A DNA stretch of 64,000 nucleotides from Hexactinellida sp. DTS-2022. Taxonomy: Eukaryota > Porifera > Hexactinellida. Positions 23,881 through 32,383 of the stretch are shown piece by piece. The notes beneath the pieces are model-generated. The model worked only from the letters and a program-made list of their open reading frames with translations. It made no database searches and had not been told where the DNA came from. The stretch spans positions 2,790,001-2,854,000 of the forward strand of contig JAPNXP010000015.1 of assembly GCA_028753945.1 (NCBI GenBank). Direction: 5' to 3'. How positions within the stretch are numbered: the stretch's first letter is position 1; every line of letters starts with the position of its first letter. The position numbers and the translations under genes were made by a program.

Positions 23881-25215
23881 CTATGTTGATAAGAAATTCT
23901 CCAATGAATCATCCATAGCATGCAACCAATCAGTATGAGGGAGAGAACCAGTTGTGCCGGTTACGGGTGAAGCAAAAGACTTATCACGGTAAGTTAAAAT
24001 ATTTTCAACTTTGTGGTGTTCCCATTCCTTGAGATTATTGGCTGCTAAATCGATGTCAAATTTTGGACAATCAACAGTAGAAGGGAAGAGGTCTTTCAAA
24101 TAATCACTCTGAAAATCAATCTGTTCTATTGGATTCAACAATTTTTCATCTCTCGCAATCCATTTATCTATATCCTGCTGAATTTCAGTGTTAGGTGGTA
24201 GGGATATTCTACCCATTATCACATCACGCACATACCAAGCTTGAACGTCGAACATCGAGAATGTATAGAACTGGTCCTGCATCCCAAGATAAAATAGCTT
24301 GGGATTTTTCTGAAATACTACTCCTTTGTATAAGCCAGGACCAAACATTCTGTTTGTTGTCTTCAATTTCAGCTTATCCTCCATGAAAGGGAAATAGTGC
24401 AGGTAACCAGTGCACAGTATAATATCATCTGCCTCTTGAACGTGTCCGTCTTTGAAGTAAGCAGTTTTACCGTCTAGATTGTCTAAATAATGCACTTCCT
24501 TCACACTAGGAGGCCAATTGAATCCCATTGGATTGTGTCTATATCCGATACACACAGACTTAGCTCCGTACTTATAACACTGAAGGGCGATATCTTCCGC
24601 AGAATAGCTACTTCCTAGAACGATGAGATTTTTCCCAAAGAATTCATCTGCACTTCTAAAATCATGCGAATGGAGTATACGGCCAGGAAAAGTGTTCATT
24701 CCCGGATAATCAGGGATATTAGCAACAGAGAAATGGCCTGATGCAACTACAACAAAGTCAAACTCTTCTGTATAGATATTATTATCTAATTTGTTCCATA
24801 TATTGACACTGAATTTGTCATTATCAAAAGTAACGCTCTGAACAGTTGAATTGAATCTGATATACTTCTTCAAATTAGACTTCGTAGCACGACCTATGAG
24901 ATAGTCATGCAATACAGCTCTTGGGGGGAATGAAGGGATTGGTTTACCGAAATGTTCATCAAATGAGTAGTCTCCAAATTCTACACATTCCTTAGGACCA
25001 TTAGACCACAAGTATCTGTACATACCATTGTGTACAACATCACCATATTGATCTGTCCCTGTTCGCCAAGAAAAATTCCATAAACCTCCCCAATCGTCTT
25101 GTTTTTCGTAGCACACAATTTCAGGAATCTGATTACTGCTACTTTCTGCATGTTTGAAGGAATGTAACATAGATAGGCCACATGGACCCGCACCAATAAT
25201 AGCCACTCTTGACAT
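23881..25215 (-). CDS. Trimethylamine monooxygenase-like flavin-containing monooxygenase
   Basis: An intact 444-residue frame from ATG to stop, with no intron. It has the FAD-binding GAGPCG (8-13), the WGGLWN and MYRYLWSNGPKEC blocks typical of Tmm, the FMO fingerprint F-x-G-x-x-x-H-x-x-x-F (FPGRILHSHDF, 176-186), the NADPH-binding GSSYSA (201-206) and LCTGY (267-271). Known relatives oxidise trimethylamine to trimethylamine N-oxide using NADPH, O2 and FAD in the cytosol. Its length and the lack of a C-terminal membrane anchor match bacterial-type Tmm rather than ~530-residue vertebrate FMOs. The AT-rich base composition matches the surroundings, so it is a resident gene, not obvious contamination. 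Ancient horizontal transfer is possible. The substrate is inferred, not shown. Confidence 0.9.
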   Translation of the reverse strand: MSRVAIIGAGPCGLSMLHSFKHAESSSNQIPEIVCYEKQDDWGGLWNFSWRTGTDQYGDVVHNGMYRYLWSNGPKECVEFGDYSFDEHFGKPIPSFPPRAVLHDYLIGRATKSNLKKYIRFNSTVQSVTFDNDKFSVNIWNKLDNNIYTEEFDFVVVASGHFSVANIPDYPGMNTFPGRILHSHDFRSADEFFGKNLIVLGSSYSAEDIALQCYKYGAKSVCIGYRHNPMGFNWPPSVKEVHYLDNLDGKTAYFKDGHVQEADDIILCTGYLHYFPFMEDKLKLKTTNRMFGPGLYKGVVFQKNPKLFYLGMQDQFYTFSMFDVQAWYVRDVIMGRISLPPNTEIQQDIDKWIARDEKLLNPIEQIDFQSDYLKDLFPSTVDCPKFDIDLAANNLKEWEHHKVENILTYRDKSFASPVTGTTGSLPHTDWLHAMDDSLENFLST

Positions 25216-25369
25216 TATATCCAGTAGGATGTGAATAACTGTGTGTCAAAAGTAGTTTGATAGAACTAGAAAAAGTATTAGAGCGTTAATTAAAGCCGAA
25301 TCAATAGTATTTCTGGTTAAAAGTTTGTATTGCTTATTCAGCAAGCTCTATTGTTCAGTTTATTCACAC

Positions 25370-25515
25370 AACAACCGCAAAGCGGATGTTGTGTGGAGTG
25401 CGACACGTCGCGAACGACCGAGCAATCGTAGTATAATCAATTGTATAAGTGTGTGGTTGTGTTCGGTCGCGAACGGTCGCGAAGAGATCTAGCTAGCAAA
25501 GCGCGCTAGTATGTA
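25370..25515. repeat. Hairpin-rich GC block
   Basis: Several short palindromes lie in a row (CCGCAAAGCGG, GGTCGCGAACGGTCGCG, GCTAGCAAAGCGCGCTAG) upstream of the monooxygenase gene. The texture resembles the hairpin tails of the Helitron-like copies, but I cannot define its ends. Confidence 0.35.
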
Positions 25516-25939
25516 GAATGCCATATCTACTAATTCGAATGCTTAGTTATATCTATATGTACTACATTCGCCTATCAATTGACTTTTTGAGGGCAAGTCG
25601 CCGCGCGGGGTACCTCCCTATTTCTTGCCTTATTTTCATACCAAATTTTTTGCCCCCTGACACGTGACACCGTGAGAATTTGAACCACTAGTCCGATTTA
25701 CAAAAACTCAGCGGTTTTCGATAGAAACTCGCGATTAAGTGGAGCAGTTTTAAAACAAACATACTACTAATGATCCATAAATCTCAAATTTTAGATTTAT
25801 TTCTATCATACGTTCAGGAACAGGGGAAATCTTTGATTTTTATAGTTATCAATGAGTTGTTGCACTTAATCGATCAATTGGCAGTCAAATGAGTTATTTA
25901 AACACTAAACACTAATAAAGAAAATATATTATTTTTGTA

Positions 25940-26034
25940 ACATTGTCATAATATACTAAACTATTAATTAATACAAACCCTATGTAAATTGTTAAATTGG
26001 CACCATAGGGCTTGTTCATAATAAGCAGACCTGA
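25940..26034. repeat. Dispersed repeat, MITE-like, one end CTGACTG|TA
   Basis: The segment running from AATACAAACCCTATGTAA to TAAGCAGACCTGACTG recurs inverted at ~35605-35690, and its end recurs at 28469-28500. It ends next to TA. It is probably a decayed Tc1/mariner/pogo-class MITE. Confidence 0.45.
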
Positions 26035-26149
26035 CTGTATTGAATTATTTGAAGTTTTTTGTTTCTGTTTATAGCTTATGAATAGAGTGTTTGTGTTTAC
26101 AAATAATATCTATAAGTTAATCACACAAATCATCCTATCTAGAAGATTA

Positions 26150-26290
26150 AATCACTTCTTTATAAGCGGAATTTCGTTATACTTATCCATTTCGGTGTAA
26201 CCAAAGTTTTATTAATGTAATAAGATAGAATGATTTCCCGACCATTGATGACTTCGTTATATCCGACTTGGTTATAACGGGAGTTGACTG
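26150..26290. mobile_element. Pogo-like MITE, partly decayed
   Basis: The right end GGTTATAACGGGAGTTGACTG abuts TA and matches the ends of the elements at 46202-46384 and 56624-56790. The left end (TTTATAAGCGGAATTTCGTT) is only partly recognisable. Confidence 0.45.
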
Positions 26291-26406
26291 TACTAGTAGT
26301 TTGGTATTTTGTGAGTAATTATTTACTTGTCAATTTATTCAATTTTGGAGTCACACTACCGCTCCCATAGTTATAAATTGAGCAGATCACCACTGGGTAT
26401 TAGGTA

Positions 26407-26508
26407 CAGTCGAAATCGGGGTTTTTTGCCACGGGTTTTTTTGCTTATTGGGTTTTTTTGCCTCTTTTGTCGTGCATTTTGGGGGGCAAAAAAACCCGAT
26501 TTCGACTG
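26407..26508. mobile_element. 102-bp pogo-like MITE with TA duplication
   Basis: Terminal inverted repeats CAGTCGAAATCGGGGTTTTT on the left and the inverse AAAACCCGATTTCGACTG on the right are flanked by TA on both sides. The element is nearly palindromic throughout. Confidence 0.75.
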
Positions 26509-26614
26509 TAGTTCATACCAAATTACGGAACCGATTGACTTGAAATTTCGGTGTTTATTCGCACACCAGCGTAACGGCCAAAAGTGCAATCAAATTTAAT
26601 TAATCTAATTACTC

Positions 26615-26716
26615 AGTAAAAATCAACTTAAGTTGAGTTCTCTGATTATGAAGTCTCTATATTATCAACACAATTTTGGTCCCTTGAATGTTCATAATAA
26701 GAACCTGACATGACTG
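26615..26716. repeat. Dispersed MITE-like repeat, copy A
   Basis: CTTAAGTTGAGTTC..ATTATGAAGTCTC through AATGTTCATAATAAGAACCTG to a terminal GACTG|TA. A second copy lies at 38870-38958. It is probably a pogo-class MITE. Confidence 0.5.
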
Positions 26717-26788
26717 TAGTAAAGAATATTTAGTGGATGTATAATTAAGGAAAAAATATGAAAAATATATTTTTACAACAAAAAATAA

Positions 26789-27973
26789 TTATTGACAAGA
26801 AAAAATTTGTAGTTCGTAGTTATTATTCTCAGACACAATTATTAATTTCATATTTTCAGTTAGAACTATTCCTCTAGGGCCATAAAGCATTCCCACTTCA
26901 TGTCCTGGTTCCCCTTTAGTGTGGAGGTGTGTCCCTTCTTTCGAGAATATTCTAACTTCATTATTCAACCATTCACTGATCAGCAAATTCTGTTTTCTGT
27001 CCAAACAGAAGAAGCGAGCTACTCCTATCTGCATTCCCATACCCCATGTGATTAGGGAGCGTATCTTCTCTCCTGCGTGAGAGAATACGAGTATGCAGGG
27101 AGAGCCATTACATAGCACGTACACCTCATCTGGTGTCAGTTTAACGTCTTTCGGGTGTTTCATTGTTTGGTGCCTTATGGATCTTTGGAAGTGTAGGGAG
27201 TCATCTAGAACTTGGATTATGTGGTTGTAATAACCTGCTACGAACACATCTCCGTTGGTAGAGACGGAGAGTCCGCTAGGCCAATTGAACTGTCCCACAC
27301 CAGATCCCTTGCTCCCTAGGCTAGCGACGAGACGCATGTCAGCCTCTATTTTGAATTGGAACACAGCGTCTACTCCTGTGTCAGTCACATACAGGTTGTC
27401 TCGATGGATCGCTATACCGTATGGCGCTCTCATATCTTGGTTTGTGAAAGTATTCAGGAATTCGCCTGTCTCCGAGAAGATTGAGACTCTACAGGAACCT
27501 GATTCAGCGACATAAATTAGGTTTGTGTTCTCATCGATAGCGACACCTTGAGGATTCCAGAGCTCTCCAGGAGCATGTCCTTTCTTCCCGACAGCTACAA
27601 TCGGTCTCATCTCTTCATATCGGGGTACAACGGGCACCTCCTCCTCGACTACCTCTCCCACACCTGCGATCACCTGCTCCAGGTGTCCACAGGTGCCTCG
27701 GAACACCACGCGTGTCTCTGGCTGGGCTACCCTCACCTCTGCTAGCGCTTCTTCTAGTTCCGCTAGGATTCGCTCCTGGGTCTCTCTCAGTTCGTTCATT
27801 TGGAGACGAGCCTCGGTTTCGGTTTTCAGTGCGATCAGTTCTTCTTCTTTTCGCGCGCGGGCTATGGGCCTAGCGGCTATTTGGTCACGTGTGTCGCGGT
27901 ATGTGGTTATGAGTGCCACTCGTCGCTGCTGGACACACATAATTATGCGGTCGAATAGTTGGTGTATTTCCAA
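26789..27973 (-). CDS. Coiled-coil NHL-repeat protein (TRIM-NHL-like, no RING or B-box)
   Basis: About 394 residues. Residues ~15-95 form a charged, heptad-like coiled coil (Arg/Glu-rich, with ETEARLQMNELRETQERILA). From ~125 to the end there are about six NHL repeats with the usual G-x-F/L..P.G.A.D....Y..D..N..I.IF spacing (for example GELWNPQGVAIDENTNLIYV). NHL propellers bind RNA or protein. There is no RING or B-box, so ubiquitin ligase activity is not indicated. The frame stays open upstream of 27973 (a TTG codon) for about 22 codons, including KIVVRFPDPIHPVDPVEL, but contains no ATG before a TAA. The first in-frame ATG is about 12 codons downstream of 27973. The gene may have a 5' exon, a lost start, or be a decaying duplicate. 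Confidence 0.75.
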   Translation of the reverse strand: MEIHQLFDRIIMCVQQRRVALITTYRDTRDQIAARPIARARKEEELIALKTETEARLQMNELRETQERILAELEEALAEVRVAQPETRVVFRGTCGHLEQVIAGVGEVVEEEVPVVPRYEEMRPIVAVGKKGHAPGELWNPQGVAIDENTNLIYVAESGSCRVSIFSETGEFLNTFTNQDMRAPYGIAIHRDNLYVTDTGVDAVFQFKIEADMRLVASLGSKGSGVGQFNWPSGLSVSTNGDVFVAGYYNHIIQVLDDSLHFQRSIRHQTMKHPKDVKLTPDEVYVLCNGSPCILVFSHAGEKIRSLITWGMGMQIGVARFFCLDRKQNLLISEWLNNEVRIFSKEGTHLHTKGEPGHEVGMLYGPRGIVLTENMKLIIVSENNNYELQIFSCQ

Positions 27974-28038
27974 CTCGACAGGGTCTACGGGGTGTATCGG
28001 ATCAGGGAATCGAACGACAATTTTGTTATTATTTGCAA

Positions 28039-28670
28039 GTTAGCTAGTTAGTGCTATTTAAAGGAAAGTAGTTTGTTAGTAGAATGCTATAGAGAATGTG
28101 TCTCGTATCTTATAGCAGAGCTAGGTGGTGGAACTGAGTGGAATGTGGCATCTGTTTGTGTGCCGCCTCTTCTGATGCACATGGTGACTCCATCCAGTCA
28201 GGAATGTAGTGAAAGGAAATACTTACATTTGTGAATAATTAGTTAATGCAGAGACAACTTTGCTAGGATACCAAATGGCTCAAATGGAATGTGGCACAAC
28301 CCAGTGCAAAGTACTAAATTACTTTCCTAGCTTAGTATCAAATTTCTTACAAAAACATTTTATTTTATATAAAATAATTGTTATCGTTATTTACTATTTA
28401 TTTATCATTTTTTAATTCTATTATTATCTTATTCTTATGGTGTGCATTTCATTTCAATTTTATAATTACAGTCAGGTCTGCTTATTGTGAACAAGATTTC
28501 GTCTGCTTAAGAGTTGTTTAGCCTTTGGTTATTATCTAAGTATATAAACAAAGAAATGTAGGCTATTTTGAATTCATATTGACAATATTGTTCAGTAACG
28601 CTTCAAAGTGAAACTATTCAAATTTCTATGATTATCTTGCATTTTTCTGATTCAAACACTTACAACCATA
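28039..28670. other. Spacer between the NHL gene and the KDZ-like transposon
   Basis: No gene is supported. The end of a dispersed MITE (CAGTCAGGTCTGCTTATTGT after TA at 28467) starts at 28469. Confidence 0.4.
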
Positions 28671-28679
28671 TAGTAAAAG

Positions 28680-28885
28680 GTCGAGTGTGCATGCACATAC
28701 AGTCGAGTGTGCATGCACATACAGTCGAGTGTGCATGCACATATAGTCGAGTGTGCATGCACATATAGTCGAGTGTGCATGCACATATGGATAGTCGAGT
28801 GTGCATGCACATATAGATAGTCGAGTGTGCATGCACATATAGATAATCCAAAAAGTATGCACATATAGAGTAGAGTGTGAGTAAA
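28680..28885 (+). repeat. Left terminal array of the KDZ-like transposon
   Basis: Seven near-identical units of GTCGAGTGTGCATGCACATA spaced at 22-26 bp are followed by a degenerate unit ending TAGAGTAGAGTGTGAG. Each unit has a TGTGCATGCACA palindrome. Such arrayed subterminal units are plausible transposase-binding sites (inference). Confidence 0.85.
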
Positions 28886-28949
28886 CAGATTATAAATAAA
28901 TAATAATTTAATATTTCTGTTATTTATAATTCTTATTGTTTGTTATTCT

Positions 28950-29118
28950 ATGTCACATGAAATTATATCTACATTTGTAACTATTCCCCAAGCGAAGAGG
29001 AAAAGAAGTGATATTGAAGAAACAACAATCTCTCAGTTGAGCATCAGATCACAAATTAGGGGCGAGGATAATGTTTCTACTGAGCTCCTAACCGATATAG
29101 AAATTAATCCCAGAACAA
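28950..29118 (+). CDS. Possible first exon of the KDZ-like transposase gene
   Basis: The frame from ATG 28950 codes for 56 residues with a basic stretch AKRKRSD that could be a nuclear signal. It meets a donor-like AA|GTAAAT at 29119. The reading phase does not join cleanly to the next clear exon at 29312, so it may belong to a missing intermediate exon or not be coding. Confidence 0.35.
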
Positions 29119-29311
29119 GTAAATACATATAAATAATATTCGAGTAAAATCTTAATTAAATTAAACGTAGACTGAATTCTATAAATTCGATGCGAATATA
29201 CTGTGCCAAAATTGGCACTGTTATACTTGTGTATTACACATATAACAAAGTGTCAATTTGGGCTTGTAATCATTTTCGAGAATCTCGTATTCAAAAATTA
29301 ATCTTTTAAAG

Positions 29312-32298
29312 CTTATTATTTCGAATCGCAATGATTGTCAAGGGCCCACTTTAGAGAAAATTAGTTCTCCACCTAGTTTTTTTTGTCCACCTAGAGAACA
29401 TTTCAATGTATATAAATTAATGGTCTATTATTTAGGAAATGATTATAGCGCCTGTTTAACTTCGCTTGATGAGGAAGAGGAATTAACGGTAACAATTTCT
29501 ACCTTTGATCAATATATTTCACTCCTGATTGTCGAATCAAAGTCCTGGAAGCTTGATGATTCGCAATTTGCAGTAGTCGCTGATTTTGAATTCAATAAAG
29601 CAGGTAAATTATTATATTTTCTTTAATACTTTACTGTTGCATGTTGATTATAGTGATCTATAAAATCTTTAGGAAAAGTAAAGCTAACTAAAAGAAAGGT
29701 TATTATTGATGTCACTGCTAGAAAATGTTTAGAATGTGATCACAATTGCATCCATTATGAAGCTTTTGAACATTGTTCAAACACTGAATAGTGAATATCT
29801 TAAAATATGTCAGCCTAATTATCTCAAGAATTATAAATTCTTCATTCTCAATCAATCAACCATCTTTCTAGATGATAATGAAGGTTTTCATTGTTTTTAC
29901 AATGATGAAATGAAGTGGTTCTGTGTCACATGTTTGGGAAAGTGTAATAAATCAGCTACCTTACAAACCATTTTACCAACATGTAATTTCGATTTAACCA
30001 CAGTTTTCCCAAAAGAGATTGATTATTCCACAATATCCACTCAACCTATACCCGTATTTCTTGACGAAAAAATGGCTAGTGTTTACAAAGAACAACAACA
30101 ATGCCAATTTCAGAACTTGTCTGCTGAATTACTTACAGAAAAAGAGTCTTGTGAACACGGATATCAATTTAACACTGAAAACAACGTTCGTTTAGAGAGA
30201 AAAGGAATAATTGTGTACACTGCAAACGCTGTTATTGAACTTGCTGAACATAAAGGTATGTTGGATCGTGGATTCTAATATATTAAAAATTTATCTAATA
30301 TTTTGTATTTTTCCTTATTATTCGATAGTCTATAGTTCTGTATGCAATGGCCCATGCAACTGTAAAGCATCTTTCGACGGGAGATCCTGTCTACTACTTA
30401 ATATCAATAACCGCTACTTCCTACATTACGACACACTCTATGAGTATAGCGAATTCATGACTTCATCGAGAAACACACTTCGTGGGTATTTAAGGTTCGT
30501 CCAGATTATAAAATAGGTATTTCTCAGTCATAGTTGTCTATTGTTCTAGTGACTTTCTAATTTTATAGAGCGAAAAACAGAACCCAAGAGAGGCTTGGAA
30601 GGAAAGACAGATATCAGTACCATATTTTCCAACACGGATGGAATGCATATTTAAGGATGATTGATCTTAACTATCAAACAAGTTTCACTTGTCCTACTTG
30701 CAAGGACAACCCCGAAGTAGTAATAATGGATGGGATTACACTAGGAACTTTGAAACGAATACCTGAGACCCCTCATTTAATAGATGAATTTCAAAACTTC
30801 AGCGTGATCCCGACTTCCAATCGTGTATTTATTCCAAGCGCTAAGACAAGGAAGATGTTGAAAGAATTTAGTTCTATGGGGTTAAGAAAGAGCACTTTCA
30901 ATGAAATGTTAACTTGTATCGCGGTTGAAGAGTTTGTTAATTATATTTTATACACCACTGTGGAGTGCAATGGTTGGATTAAGATTAATGAAACTTACCC
31001 TGGTGTGAATGCTGTTTTAACTCGATTAAGTTATCCATCTCCATTATCTGGAATATTCCAATTTTCTTTACTAACGAAAACAGAGCGAATACTTTTAGTA
31101 AAATTATCAAATGGAGAATTTCTTTCCACAAACGATCTCCACAAAATATTCATCAAGATAAACTCCGTCCAACTGCTCTTTGACTCGCTTCCTCCAAGAG
31201 TAAATGAGGGAAAACATGTGTCTTTGAACCATATTATTCAACCACTTTTGACAATAATTCTAAGGAAAATTGATGCTCTATTTAAACATCCTACAAGAAA
31301 ACTTGTTGAGTATTCGTCTGAAACTAATGACTACTTCAACTATTTTCCAGCCTTTCCGGTCCACTACAAGTATGTAATGTGTTTTAACTTTTAAATTAAT
31401 TCTTATAGATTTAAATACCTTACAAGTACCAAAATATACGTATACTGGTGAAATACATTTGTATCCTTGTTAATCTAATCACTCACCTACTACTGTACAT
31501 AATGGATAATGTAGTGATATTGGATATAGTGATATATTGGATAATAGTGATAATTTATCCCCAATCCCCACCATTATCACTATATCCAATACATATGTAC
31601 TGTAACAACAATAAAATGCACATATTATTAATTAATACTGATGTGTTAGATTTATTTACACTTAACTTTATAAATGTCTTCTTATTTGAATTCATTTTGA
31701 GAGGATCAAATTTTATTCTATAGATTACCAAAATATGAGATTGGAAAAGCAGATGCAACTTTCCAATGTTCAAAGATCTACCCCAAACACAATAAATTCT
31801 CTCCAGGAATGCTAGTTCTTACATGTCAGCACAAGATTTGTTATGGTTTTGAGATTTTAAGAGAACGAGAGTCCACGGTTATAGTATATAACATGCTAAT
31901 CAGTATTTTCAAGAAACCTCCAAAGATTATCATTTATGATAATGCGTGCAATTTGCATACTACATGTCTAATGAGGTAACATTTAGATTATTAATTTCGA
32001 AGCTACTATACTTAATAAATTGACTAAATATTGTTCTTTGTTTAGGGACCCTACACTATTTCGCGACACTGCGTTTTTAGTTGATAGGTTTCACTCTGTG
32101 AACCATAAATGTAGTCCATCATACTCAATGAAGTCAATTCAAAGCGAACATATCAAAAAGATCAACTCACAAGCTTGTGAACAGATTTTCTCTGTACTAA
32201 GACGGATCTCCACGCAAATAGCATATATGCGAGTAGAGAACGTTTTCTTTAATACTAGATATTTTTTTAGCTATTTTAAATGCACAAATGATATCTAA
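29312..32298 (+). CDS. KDZ-superfamily-like transposase, multi-exon
   Basis: Exons inferred by GT-AG signals and phase: 29312-29603, 29673-30255, 30329-30494, 30569-31369, 31724-31975 and 32046-32298 (stop). All junctions from 30255 onward keep frame. Cys-rich segments come first (CLECDHNC, CVTCLGKC, CNGPCNCK). Then come GWNAYLRMIDLNYQ, FTCPTCKDNPEVVIMDGITL (first catalytic Asp), PPKIIIYDNACNLHTTCLMR (second Asp), FLVDRFHSVNHKCS and INSQACEQIFSVLRRIS (candidate catalytic Glu). This order and these motifs are those of KDZ transposases and HMGXB3-like relatives, presumed RNase H-fold DDE enzymes acting in the nucleus. The reading frame changes at ~29789-29815 (CSNTE then stop; QPNYLKNYKFF resumes in another frame), which no ordinary intron explains, so this copy may be broken. 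The intron 31370-31723 carries a MITE. Confidence 0.8.
31493..31602. mobile_element. 110-bp MITE in a transposase intron
   Basis: The ends CTGTACATAATGG (left) and CATATGTACTG (right) are inverted copies flanked by TA. The interior repeats CACTATATCCAAT words. It lies wholly inside the intron between 31369 and 31724, so splicing could remove it. Confidence 0.6.
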
Positions 32299-32383
32299 AT
32301 TTAATTAGTAATGAAATCTCAATATTAGTTATAAAGTGATATAATATTATGTATTACGTAATGACAAAAGATTAAATATAAAT

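Noticed and set aside
23881..25215. Bacterial contamination explaining the Tmm-like gene
   Set aside because: The gene is embedded in the same AT-rich, MITE-bearing eukaryotic sequence on both sides with no change of texture.
28632..28864. Overlapping Cys/His-rich small frames (CMHTRLSICACTLDY type)
   Set aside because: They are translations of the transposon terminal array.
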